Assembly (NCBI GenBank): GCA_039030075.1
Contig: JBCCEW010000002.1
Location: 62,001-126,000 of the forward strand
Direction of reading: 5' to 3'
Length of the DNA stretch: 64,000 nucleotides
Source: Myxococcota bacterium
GTDB taxonomy: Bacteria; Myxococcota_A; UBA9160; SMWR01
Positions 9,301 through 16,728 of this stretch are shown in pieces. Positions within the stretch are counted from its first letter, which is position 1; every line of letters starts with the position of its first letter. Under the pieces are notes generated by a model that saw only the letters and a program-made list of their open reading frames with translations, did not search any database and had not been told where the DNA came from. Made by a program: the position numbers and the translations under genes.

Positions 9301-10080
9301 GCGCCGATGCCGGCGCCGGCCGATGCCACCGCGCCCGCCGAGGCGGCGAACCCGGAGGCCGGTGCCGAAGCCGAAGAGCCGTCCCCCGACGCGGCGAAGG
9401 ACGCGCGCGCGAACGCGTTGCTCGCCCAGGCGCCGGCGGCCGAGCGCCGGGAGAAGCTCACCGAAGTCCGGAAGAAGCTGCAGTCACTCGGCGAAGTGAA
9501 CCTGGGCGCGATCGAGGAACACGAAGAGCTGAACGAGCGCTTCCGCTTCCTTTCGGATCAGAAGACCGACCTCGAGAACACGCTCACCTCGCTGCGCGAC
9601 GCGATTGCGCGGATCAACCGCACCAGTCGACGTCGTTTCCGAGAGACCTTCGAGGCGATCAGCAAACGCTTCTCCGAGAACTTCCCGCGGCTCTTCCGCG
9701 GCGGGCGCGCGAGCCTCGCGCTCACCGACAGCGAGGACGTGCTCGAAGCGGGGATCGACATCATGGCGATGCCGCCGGGGAAGCGGCTCCAGAACGTGAA
9801 CCTGCTCTCGGGCGGCGAGAAGACGCTCACCGCGATCGCGCTGCTCGTCGCGGTCTTCCAGGTGCGTCCGTCGCCGTTCTTCCTGCTCGACGAGGTCGAT
9901 GCGGCGCTCGACGACGCGAATGTGGGCCGCTTCAACGAGATCGTCACCGAGCTCTCGGCCGACTCCCAGTTCGTCCTGATCACCCACAACAAGCGCACGA
10001 TCGAGGTGTCGGACGTGCTCTACGGGGTGACGATGGAACGCAAGGGCGTCTCGAAGCTCGTCGCCGTCGAGATGCACTGA
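6376..10080 (+). CDS. smc: Chromosome segregation ATPase SMC
   Basis: SMC is the ATPase core of condensin, which organises and segregates the chromosome. The N-terminal head has FKSFVDKT and Walker A GPNGCGKS (about residues 31-38). Long Arg/Glu-rich coiled coils follow, with a hinge around residues 525-665 that ends in the glycine-rich GGAGGVGG. The C-terminal head carries LSGGEKTLTAIALL (about 1145) and Walker B FFLLDEVDAALDD. The GTG at 6376 was chosen because the conserved N terminus starts there and a GAGG Shine-Dalgarno precedes it. At 1234 residues it is somewhat longer than typical bacterial SMC. The extra length is largely a Pro/Ala/Glu-rich stretch at about 956-1018, between the second coiled coil and the C-terminal head. 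Confidence 0.96.
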   Translation: MRLKSLELHGFKSFVDKTVLQFKPGITGVVGPNGCGKSNVVDAMRWVMGEQAPRRLRGKGMEDVIFAGSEGRAPVGMAEVTLSFDNSQGTAPPAFAAYQEIQITRRLFRSGDSEYLMNRTPCRLRDVQDFFRDTGIGTKGYTIVEQGKIAEIVSQKAEERRLLIEEAAGIGKYKARRREAESKISSTEQNLLRVNDVLTEIKRQISSIERQARKAARYKRLRETLRVLELSLASDDRRELVTAMEEAQGGLQQRRDAVTAFETQLAERELGVQQKRLELGECEQVLTQGSESLLALRGEIKECEGQIEYGRRERESLAELVEARRTELSELGEQRATHDRELAQLDAELAAVEQAVESGAASLAEAEGSVRTARGGQQELERERETANTALVGVLTAIARGEDRLAYVEDRTAELESRLRSADEVLEVGQGEASRADTEQHRLEEGLRNLLAERDRMMGAVRNALDTHAKAVETERQTDGALRTLREESEAKRARLTSLREVLERGDDVAAGTRHLLERDEGTRTRLGLRGLVRDFLEADREIERAVEAALADRAEAVVVDTPTGALSALEMLRESRAGRAVFVAQRAAGAEPAGFVPMGTALLDQVRPRSGSEDLVRALLTGVYLVDDLAEPLRVYGQGRIPATFVTAEGDLLAPDGVVRGGAGGVGGHLARTREVRELDAEVTRLETDVAAAASAHHAAREALATASDELENLRNRHHTAALAVANHEKDLERTRERVKAIGEVQEGRVSERSELLAELESLRDEGTRLTRTLEDTRNDRGERQRALDALALKLGSSAREVSRLEGVATERRVEHSGRAEQRDRLRGSRERTLASLTEARTWIQRRETEIGEADARREQLATTIEAARGKLEGSLQQEERARAGHDEKREAFERVSGEVQELEETVRELRAEIAREREALSQAELGLRESELKLSHLDESIQEKWGVALATWEPPVADPEPEGEAPTEPTSEVAPMPAPADATAPAEAANPEAGAEAEEPSPDAAKDARANALLAQAPAAERREKLTEVRKKLQSLGEVNLGAIEEHEELNERFRFLSDQKTDLENTLTSLRDAIARINRTSRRRFRETFEAISKRFSENFPRLFRGGRASLALTDSEDVLEAGIDIMAMPPGKRLQNVNLLSGGEKTLTAIALLVAVFQVRPSPFFLLDEVDAALDDANVGRFNEIVTELSADSQFVLITHNKRTIEVSDVLYGVTMERKGVSKLVAVEMH

Positions 10081-10095
10081 GCCCGCGCGAGCGGT

Positions 10096-11340
10096 TCAGG
10101 TCGTCTTGCCCATGCGCACCAGGCGCAGCAGGAAGGGCAGGCTCACGGCGACGCAGACGAGTTCCGAGACGCCGGCGACGCCGAAGGCCACCCGGTAGCC
10201 CTGGGCCCAGCCGGCGCTCGCCGCGACGCTCTCGCTCACCCAGCCGCCGACCAGCGGCCCGATGATGAAGCCCAGGGACCCGGCCGCGTTGAACGCGCCC
10301 ATCGACGTCGTGCGGACGGCCTCGGGCGTGGCGTCGGAGGTGATCAGCAGACTCGGTACGAACATCACCGCCGAGACGACGCCGAGGCCGAGCATCAAGA
10401 AGGGCAGAACGGGCGCCGGGCAGAAGCCGACCGCGATCGTGGCGACGCCGTAGATCGCGCTGCCGATTGCGATCATGCCGACGCGCGAGACGCGCTCGGA
10501 CAGCCGGCCGAAGGGGTAGGAGAGCAGGGCGAAGGGCAGCATGAAGAGCGCCATCTGCAGGCCGATCTGGGGTGGTGACAGCCCGTGGATGCGAGACAGG
10601 AACAAGGAGAAGGTCGTCGTATAGAAGCCGACGGTGAAGCGGTCGGCGAAGGCGAAGGCGAGGGGTGCCAGCAGCAGTCGGTGTTCCCGGATCGTGGCCA
10701 AGATTTCGCCGAGGCCCGGGCGTCGCTCGTCGCCCTGCACCTCGCGAAGCACGACCGCGGCGACGCACGCGGCCAACGCCACCAGCGCGCCCCCGACGTA
10801 GAGCGGGACCAGGGCATTCTCGGCGCCGATCACACCACCGAGGGGCGCGCCCAGCGCGACGCCGAGCGTGATTCCGCCGCCGACGAGGCCCATCACGCGA
10901 CCGCGCTGCTCCGCGTCGCGCGCGTTGCTCGCGAGCCCGAGCAGCAGGGAGAGGGCGATGATGTGGGTACATCCCTCGGCGAAGCGCAGCGCCAGGAAGA
11001 CCGGGAACGTGACGTCGAGGGTCAGCGCGAAGAAGAGCAGCGCGTCGAGCGCGAGCGCACTGACGATGAAGGGAACGCGCCGGCCGAAGCGATCGGCTGC
11101 CGCGCCTGCCAGGGGTGCCGCCAGGAACGCACCGATCATGTTGATCGACATGAACAGTGAGGTGAGGAACTCGGAGACCGCGAAGCGCTCCTGGACGAGG
11201 CCCCGCAACACGGTCACGGGCAGGGTGACCGGTACCAACATCAGCACCGCGAGGACTGCGAGCCACGCGATGCGCCGCCCTGCGTAGGGCGACGCGGCGG
11301 CGGTCGGCGAATGGGGTGGGGCGTCGGTGCGGACGGACAT
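10096..11340 (-). CDS. MFS transporter
   Basis: A 12-helix major facilitator superfamily permease of the inner membrane. The loop between helices 2 and 3 carries the family signature GAAADRFGRRVPF, and a weaker copy, PFGRLSERVSRVG, appears after the central loop. Helix 5 contains GGGITLGVALGAPLGG, resembling the drug/proton antiporter motif C, which points to efflux, but the substrate is not predictable. The ATG at 11340 (MSVRTDAPP) was preferred; upstream in-frame ATG and TTG codons would add only a short Arg-rich tail. The gene is convergent with smc (15-base gap) and divergent from ftsY. Confidence 0.88.
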   Translation of the reverse strand: MSVRTDAPPHSPTAAASPYAGRRIAWLAVLAVLMLVPVTLPVTVLRGLVQERFAVSEFLTSLFMSINMIGAFLAAPLAGAAADRFGRRVPFIVSALALDALLFFALTLDVTFPVFLALRFAEGCTHIIALSLLLGLASNARDAEQRGRVMGLVGGGITLGVALGAPLGGVIGAENALVPLYVGGALVALAACVAAVVLREVQGDERRPGLGEILATIREHRLLLAPLAFAFADRFTVGFYTTTFSLFLSRIHGLSPPQIGLQMALFMLPFALLSYPFGRLSERVSRVGMIAIGSAIYGVATIAVGFCPAPVLPFLMLGLGVVSAVMFVPSLLITSDATPEAVRTTSMGAFNAAGSLGFIIGPLVGGWVSESVAASAGWAQGYRVAFGVAGVSELVCVAVSLPFLLRLVRMGKTT

Positions 11341-11384
11341 GCACAGGCCTCGGACGCCGCGGAGCATAGGCAATCGGGAATGGT

Positions 11385-12677
11385 ATGTTCCGCGCCCTCA
11401 TGGAAGCCTTCCTCGACGCGTTCAGCTCCTGGGCCCTCGCGCACCCGATCGGTGTGATCGGTGTCGGCGCCGTGGTGCCCCTCCTGGTATGGGGGCTCGG
11501 CAGCCTCTTCGGCTCCCAGGAGGGCTGGGGCGAAGGCGTCTACGATGACGCCGCGTCACCGGCACCGCCCGCGACCCGCGCTCCGGTCGTCGAGGCCGAG
11601 GGCCAGCCCGCGGTCGCACCCGAGCCCGTCGCAGCGCCGGTCGAGAGTGCACCCGAGCCGGTCGCTGCGCCCGAGCCCACGCCCGCACCGGTTCCCGAGC
11701 CCGAGCCCGCACCGGTTCCCGAGCCCGAGCCCCAACCGACTCCCGAACCAGAACCGGTGGTGGCGCCGGAGCCGCCGCCTCCCGCGCGGCTGCGCGATCG
11801 GCTGCGGCGCACCAGCGATGCGCTCGTCGGCGGGCTCGGGAAGATCCTCGGTGGAGGCAGCGTCGACGACGATCTGCTCGACCAGCTCGAGCAACTGCTC
11901 TTCGACGCCGACCTCGGCGTGCAGACCGCCGATGAGCTCCTCGAGCGCGTGCGTCGCGAAGGGCGGGGGGGGGACGCTTCGGCGGTGCGCGGAATCCTGC
12001 GCGAGGCGATCGCCGAGAAGCTGCGCCGGGTCCAGGGGGACCCGGGTCTCACGGTCGGTGCCCAGCCCCACGTGATTCTCGTGCTCGGCGTGAACGGCTC
12101 GGGGAAGACGACCACGATCGGCAAGCTCGCCGCGCGCTACGCGGGCGCCGGCCACAGCGTGCTGCTCGGTGCGGGCGATACCTTCCGCGCCGCGGCGATC
12201 GAGCAGCTGCAGGTCTGGGGCGAGCGTGTGGGATGTGAAGTGATCGCCGGCACGCCGGGGGGAGACCCGTCCGCGGTGGCCTTCGACACGGTGAAGGCCG
12301 CGGTGGCCCGCAAGGTCGACGTCGCGATCATCGACACGGCCGGACGGCTCCAGACGAAGAAGCCCCTGATGGAGCAGCTGGCGAAACTCACGCGCGTGAT
12401 CGGTCGTGATCTCGAGGGGGCGCCCCACGAGACGCTGCTGGTGCTCGATTCGAACACGGGCCAGAACGCGATCAGCCAGGCGAAGCTCTTCACCGAAGTG
12501 GCTCCGGTCACCGGACTCGTGCTCACGAAGCTCGACGGCACGGCACGCGGCGGGGTGATCGTCGGCCTCGCGGACGCCTTCGCGATTCCCGTTCGCTACG
12601 TCGGCGTGGGCGAGGGCGTCGAGGACTTGCGCGACTTCGACTCGGAAGAGTTCGTCGACGCGCTCTTCGATGCGTAG
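11385..12677 (+). CDS. ftsY: Signal recognition particle receptor FtsY
   Basis: FtsY docks ribosome-SRP complexes at the membrane for co-translational insertion. This protein has an N-terminal hydrophobic helix (about residues 17-43), a Pro/Glu/Ala-rich linker (about 60-130), then the SRP GTPase NG domain. GTPase motifs are GVNGSGKTTTIGKLA (G1), DTFRAAA, DTAGR (G3) and TKLDGTARGG (G4/G5 region). The hydrophobic N terminus plus PEP-repeat linker differs from the acidic A domain of E. coli FtsY and suggests direct membrane anchoring. The linker contains two perfect 24-bp repeats. The SRP RNA partner is encoded at about 44.8 kb. Confidence 0.96.
   Translation: MFRALMEAFLDAFSSWALAHPIGVIGVGAVVPLLVWGLGSLFGSQEGWGEGVYDDAASPAPPATRAPVVEAEGQPAVAPEPVAAPVESAPEPVAAPEPTPAPVPEPEPAPVPEPEPQPTPEPEPVVAPEPPPPARLRDRLRRTSDALVGGLGKILGGGSVDDDLLDQLEQLLFDADLGVQTADELLERVRREGRGGDASAVRGILREAIAEKLRRVQGDPGLTVGAQPHVILVLGVNGSGKTTTIGKLAARYAGAGHSVLLGAGDTFRAAAIEQLQVWGERVGCEVIAGTPGGDPSAVAFDTVKAAVARKVDVAIIDTAGRLQTKKPLMEQLAKLTRVIGRDLEGAPHETLLVLDSNTGQNAISQAKLFTEVAPVTGLVLTKLDGTARGGVIVGLADAFAIPVRYVGVGEGVEDLRDFDSEEFVDALFDA
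11681..11728 (+). repeat. Two perfect tandem 24-bp repeats inside ftsY
   Basis: Positions 11681-11704 and 11705-11728 are identical 24-base units that keep the reading frame and encode an eight-residue Pro/Glu unit (APVPEPEP type) in the FtsY linker. Shorter degenerate PEP units flank them on both sides. Such repeats can expand or contract by slippage, changing linker length without a frameshift. Confidence 0.9.
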
Positions 12678-12701
12678 GACTGCGACGCCTCGGCGCTGCG
12701 A

Positions 12702-13658
12702 CTACTTGATCGCGAGCGGGTTGATCGGTGAGCCCACCGCACCGGTGATCGGCAGCGGCGGGGCCGAGAACAGGAACGCGTAGCGTCCGTCCTCGGCGCA
12801 GGCCTGGGCCACCCGTTCGAGCTGGAAGATCTCGCCCAGGAGCAGCCCCATGTCGCGCAGGGCGATCATGTGCAGCGGCATGAAGCAGTCGGGCGTCTCA
12901 TGGGGAATCACCTCGACGCAGTAGGTGTCGGTCGCGACCGCGGCGACCTGACGCTCGTGGAGCCAGCGCGCGCAGCGCATCGAAAGCCCGGGCGTGTCGC
13001 CGCCGCAGTAGCCCTCCCACGAGCCCGCTTCGAGGCAGCGCATCATCTGGCCGGTCCGTACCAACAGGATGTCGCCGGTCTCGACGGTCACCCCCGACGC
13101 CTCGGCGCATGCGTCGAGCTCCTCGGGCAGGATCGCGGTGCCCGGCTCGAGCCAGGGCACGTCCTGGTGGCGCGGCAGGTCGAGCAGCACGCCGCGCCCC
13201 ACGACGCCGTCCGCGAACTGCTGGATCGCGTTCTTCGCCGCGCCACGGCTCGTGACCTCGCTGGCGGCATAGCCGTTGTAGAGCTTGCCGTCGTAGGAGA
13301 CGTGGGCGAGAGCATCCCACTGGGTGCCGCATTGGAGCGGCATGATCACGGCGTCGTCGGCGTAGCGGAAGCCGCCGGGGATGCGGTCCTGGGCGCCGGC
13401 CAGGGCGTCGCCACCGTCCGAGAGCATGTAGTGGATCGGGTTGTGGCGGGGGCCGCGACCGGTCTGGGGACCCCGCTGGTCGAAGGGGAGGGCACACGAG
13501 AACACCTCGCCGCTGCGCGGCAGGTGGGTCGCCGCGAGCACGCGATCGGGCGTGATGAAGTTGAGCGTGCCGCGCTGATCGTCCTCGCCCCAGCGTCCCC
13601 AGTTCGAGAACTGGCGACCCCAGTCGCGGACGGTGGTCGCATCGAGGGGCGCGGCCAC
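12702..13658 (-). CDS. Cyclase-family (kynurenine formamidase-like) metal hydrolase
   Basis: About 318 residues matching the cyclase/kynurenine formamidase fold (PF04199). Supporting segments are the N-terminal WGRWGEDDQRGTLNFITP, the central metal-site region MPLQCGTQWDALAHVSYDG, and VETGDILLVRTG. The classical metal motif is HxGTHxDxPxH; here the two N-terminal histidines are replaced (CGTQWDALAH) while Asp and the last His remain. This variant also occurs in a large uncharacterised branch of the family. The GTG at 13658 was chosen because it lies just after the kdsB stop; the open frame upstream is kdsB antisense. The substrate is unknown. It ends 24 bases from the ftsY stop (convergent). 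Confidence 0.8.
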   Translation of the reverse strand: MAAPLDATTVRDWGRQFSNWGRWGEDDQRGTLNFITPDRVLAATHLPRSGEVFSCALPFDQRGPQTGRGPRHNPIHYMLSDGGDALAGAQDRIPGGFRYADDAVIMPLQCGTQWDALAHVSYDGKLYNGYAASEVTSRGAAKNAIQQFADGVVGRGVLLDLPRHQDVPWLEPGTAILPEELDACAEASGVTVETGDILLVRTGQMMRCLEAGSWEGYCGGDTPGLSMRCARWLHERQVAAVATDTYCVEVIPHETPDCFMPLHMIALRDMGLLLGEIFQLERVAQACAEDGRYAFLFSAPPLPITGAVGSPINPLAIK

Positions 13659-13683
13659 TAGCCGTCTACCGCCGTTTTCGCGG

Positions 13684-14415
13684 TCACGGCGCCTCCGCCA
13701 GTCGCGCTTCGACCCGCGGGACGTCCTCGGGGACGTCGACGGCCACGCTCTCCCAGCCTTCGACCACAGCGCACTGGATGGCGTGACCGTTCTCCAGCGC
13801 GCGCAGCTGCTCGAGCCCTTCGGCACGCTCGGCCGGCGTAGGTGGAAGGTCGGCGTACGCCAGCAGGAAATCGCGTCGATACGCGTAGAGCCCGACGTGC
13901 TGCCAGAGTGTCGGGTCGGGCTGGCCCGCGCGCACGTGGGGGATCGCGTTGCGACTGAAGTAGAGCGCGCGTCCCTGGCCGTCGAGCACCACCTTCACCC
14001 GGTTGGGATCGTCTCGGAAGGCCGGGTCGAGCGCGTGCACCACCGTCGCCATCGGGGCGTCCGGGGCGCGCTCCAAGGCCTCGACGGCGGCGTCGATCAC
14101 GAAGCCCTCGATCAGCGGCTCGTCGCCCTGCACGTTGATGACGAGGTCCGTCTCCAGCTGCCGCGCCACCTCGGCGATGCGGTCGGTGCCGCTCGGGTGG
14201 TCGTCGCGGGTCATCACCACGTCGGCCCCGAAGGCGCGGCACGCGTCGGCGATGCGGGCATCGTCGGTCGCGATCACCACGCGCGAGAGGCGCTTCGCCG
14301 TGCGGGCCCCTTCCCAGACGCGCTGGATCATCGGGCGGCCGGCGATCGGGGCCAGGGGCTTGCCCGGGAAGCGGGAGGCGCCGTAGCGCGACGGAATCAC
14401 GCCCACCGCTTGCAT
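13684..14415 (-). CDS. kdsB: 3-deoxy-manno-octulosonate cytidylyltransferase
   Basis: KdsB activates Kdo as CMP-Kdo for lipopolysaccharide inner core assembly in the cytosol, so its presence supports a Gram-negative envelope. The 243-residue protein has the nucleotide-binding start GVIPSRYGASRFPGKPLAPI, then RVVIATDDARIAD, MTRDDHPSGTDRIAEVA and NVQGDEPLI, all characteristic of the family. Length is normal. Its ATG lies across a CATG palindrome from a plus-strand ATG, so kdsB and the ParA-like gene diverge from a gap of about 40 bases. The cyclase-family gene follows 25 bases downstream. Confidence 0.96.
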   Translation of the reverse strand: MQAVGVIPSRYGASRFPGKPLAPIAGRPMIQRVWEGARTAKRLSRVVIATDDARIADACRAFGADVVMTRDDHPSGTDRIAEVARQLETDLVINVQGDEPLIEGFVIDAAVEALERAPDAPMATVVHALDPAFRDDPNRVKVVLDGQGRALYFSRNAIPHVRAGQPDPTLWQHVGLYAYRRDFLLAYADLPPTPAERAEGLEQLRALENGHAIQCAVVEGWESVAVDVPEDVPRVEARLAEAP

Positions 14416-14452
14416 GACGCCATGCTACCCGAAGGGTACCTTCCCCGCAGAC

Positions 14453-15391
14453 ATGGCCCCCTCCCCCCGCGGCCCCGTCGTCACCGTCTCGTCGAACAAG
14501 GGCGGGGTGGGCAAGACGACCCTGGCCACCAACCTCGCGATCTACGCGCGCGCGCTGAACGAAGACCTGCCCGTGCTGCTCGTCGGACTCGACGACCAGG
14601 GCACGATCGATCGCATGTTCGGCCTGCGACCGCCCCAACCGGGGGACGGGAACCTGAAGCATGGGTGGGCCGAGCGCAGCTTGCGCAGCACCCTGCAGCT
14701 CGGGCAGTACGGCGTGCACTTCGTGCCTTCGCCGCCGGACCTGTCGATGCTCAAGGTGCGTGCCGGTGACGACAAGACCCTGGCTCGCATCCTCGAGCAG
14801 ACCGCCTGGCCCGGGCTCGTGATTCTCGACACCAAGAGCGACCTCGAAGCCCTCACCCAGAACGCCTACCAGGCGGCCGATCGGATCCTGGTCCCGATCG
14901 CCGATTGGGCGTCCCTCGAAGAGGCCGCGAAGATCTTCCGGCTGCTCGAGCGGATCGGCGTCGGCGCCGATCGCGCTCGGGTCGTGTTCACGCTGGTCGA
15001 TCGTCGCAGCCGCGTCGGCGGGACCGACGGCGGCACGCTCTTCCGAAGGCTCTGCGACGAAGTCCTGCGCCGGGGGTGGCGCTACTGCAAGACGCCGCTC
15101 TCGCGCAGCCCGCGGGTCGAGAGCCTGAATTCGGCGGGCAGCAAACCGCTCTCGATCCTGCACCACGCGAAGGGCACCGCGGTCCACGGGCAGCTCCGCG
15201 AGGTGACCAGCGAGGTGCTGGCCGATCTGGGCCTCGCGGATCGGCTGGATCTCGCACCCGACGAGGTGAGAGGCACGCCCGACGGGGGAGGGGGCGGATC
15301 CGAGGACGAACTCTGGGGAGCCGACCCCGAACGCGCTACCCGTCCCGCCGCGGCGGGGACGTCCCGCTGGGTCGCACCCTGGCGCCGCTGA
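14453..15391 (+). CDS. ParA/MinD-family P-loop ATPase
   Basis: A 312-residue deviant-Walker ATPase. The N terminus is VVTVSSNKGGVGKTTLATNLA (deviant Walker A KGGVGKTT), followed by LLVGLDDQGTIDRMFG in the switch I position and VILDTKSDLEALTQNAYQAAD as Walker B/switch II. Family members position plasmids, chromosomes, chemoreceptors or other cargo by dynamic ATP-dependent binding. No ParB, MinE or other partner is adjacent, so the cargo is unknown. The C-terminal 40 residues are Gly/Asp-rich and probably disordered. ATG 14453 was chosen; in-frame ATG 14414 would add 13 residues and overlap the kdsB start. Confidence 0.82.
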   Translation: MAPSPRGPVVTVSSNKGGVGKTTLATNLAIYARALNEDLPVLLVGLDDQGTIDRMFGLRPPQPGDGNLKHGWAERSLRSTLQLGQYGVHFVPSPPDLSMLKVRAGDDKTLARILEQTAWPGLVILDTKSDLEALTQNAYQAADRILVPIADWASLEEAAKIFRLLERIGVGADRARVVFTLVDRRSRVGGTDGGTLFRRLCDEVLRRGWRYCKTPLSRSPRVESLNSAGSKPLSILHHAKGTAVHGQLREVTSEVLADLGLADRLDLAPDEVRGTPDGGGGGSEDELWGADPERATRPAAAGTSRWVAPWRR

Positions 15392-15473
15392 CCGGAGCTT
15401 CGACGGCGGCCCCGCAACGCACCTTCCCCTTCTCCCCATCCCAGTCTCGTGGGGCCAATCTCGTGGAGGATCG

Positions 15474-16703
15474 ATGAGCACGTTCGGAATCGCAGTGGGT
15501 GGGGGCCCGGCACCCGGGATCAACGGCGTGATCGGCGCCGCGGCGACGCGCGCGCTGCGACTCGGCCATCGGGTGCTCGGCATCATGGACGGTTTCTCAC
15601 ACGTGATGGAAGGCGACACGAGCCACGTCCGCGATCTGTCGCTGGGCGACGTCGCGCGCATCCATCTCGAGGGTGGCTCGATCCTGCACACGTCACGCGC
15701 GAACCCGACGAAGCAGCAGGCGCACCTCGACGCGGTGGTGAAGTCGCTGGACACGCTGGGTATCGACCACCTGATCACGATCGGCGGCGACGACACCGCG
15801 TCTTCGTCGAACCGGGTGGCCGAGGCGGCCCAGGGGCGTATCAAGGTCGTCCATGTGCCGAAGACGATCGACAACGACCTGCCGCTACCCGACGGCGTAC
15901 CGACCTTCGGCTTCGAGACGGCCCGCGAGCACGGCACGACGGTGGTCGAGCGCATCGCGATGGACATGAACACCACGAACCGCTGGTTCTTCATCGTGAT
16001 GATGGGCCGCTCGGCGGGCCACCTGGCCCTCGGTGCGGGGAAGGCGGCGGGCGCGCCGATCACCCTGATCCCGGAAGAGTTTCCGAACGCTCCGATCGCG
16101 ATCGACGACGTGGTGCGCACGCTCGAGGGCGCGATCGTGAAGCGGCTCGCCTCCGGGCGGCCGGACGGCGTCGCGATCATCGCGGAGGGCGTCGCGTCGG
16201 CGATGGACCCGGCCGACCCGCTGCTCGCAGGCGTGCCCCGCGACGAGCACGGCCACATTCGACTCGCCGAGGTTCCGCTGGCGCGCGTGCTGCGAACCGC
16301 CGTCGCCGACTCCCTCGCCGCGCGCGGCGTGAAGGTGACGATCGGCGAGAAGGACGTGGGCTACGAGCTGCGCTGCGGCTACCCGACGGCCTTCGATCGC
16401 GACTACACCCGCGATCTCGGGGTGGGCGCCGTGGACACGCTGCTCGCCGGCAACTCGGCCGTGCTCATTACCCGGCAGGCCGGGAAGATCGTGCCGGTGC
16501 CGTTCCAGAGCATCATCGATCCGGCCACCAACAAGTCGCGTGTGCGGGGCGTCGACATCCAGTCCGATTCCTACCAGAACGCCCTCGCGCTCCAGGAACG
16601 GGTCACCGCCGACGATCTGGCCGATCCCACCACCCTCGCCGCCATCGCCGCCGCCGGCGGGCTGACGCCGGACGAGGCGAAGGAACGCTACAAGCCGCTG
16701 TGA
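15474..16703 (+). CDS. pfp: 6-phosphofructokinase, predicted pyrophosphate-dependent
   Basis: A 409-residue PFK that phosphorylates fructose 6-phosphate in glycolysis. The nucleotide/PPi loop reads GGGPAPGINGVIGAAA. The next motif is TIGGDDTASSSNRVAE, with Asp where ATP-PFKs have Gly (GGDG). The catalytic segment reads PKTIDNDLPLP, with Lys before TIDND. In known PFKs the Asp/Lys pair correlates with pyrophosphate as phosphoryl donor, and the reaction is then reversible. MGRSAGHLAL binds fructose 6-phosphate. The ATG follows a good GGAGG Shine-Dalgarno. PPi dependence is inferred from family residues. Confidence 0.9.
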   Translation: MSTFGIAVGGGPAPGINGVIGAAATRALRLGHRVLGIMDGFSHVMEGDTSHVRDLSLGDVARIHLEGGSILHTSRANPTKQQAHLDAVVKSLDTLGIDHLITIGGDDTASSSNRVAEAAQGRIKVVHVPKTIDNDLPLPDGVPTFGFETAREHGTTVVERIAMDMNTTNRWFFIVMMGRSAGHLALGAGKAAGAPITLIPEEFPNAPIAIDDVVRTLEGAIVKRLASGRPDGVAIIAEGVASAMDPADPLLAGVPRDEHGHIRLAEVPLARVLRTAVADSLAARGVKVTIGEKDVGYELRCGYPTAFDRDYTRDLGVGAVDTLLAGNSAVLITRQAGKIVPVPFQSIIDPATNKSRVRGVDIQSDSYQNALALQERVTADDLADPTTLAAIAAAGGLTPDEAKERYKPL

Positions 16704-16728
16704 TTCGATTCGGCCCGGCGCGACGCGC

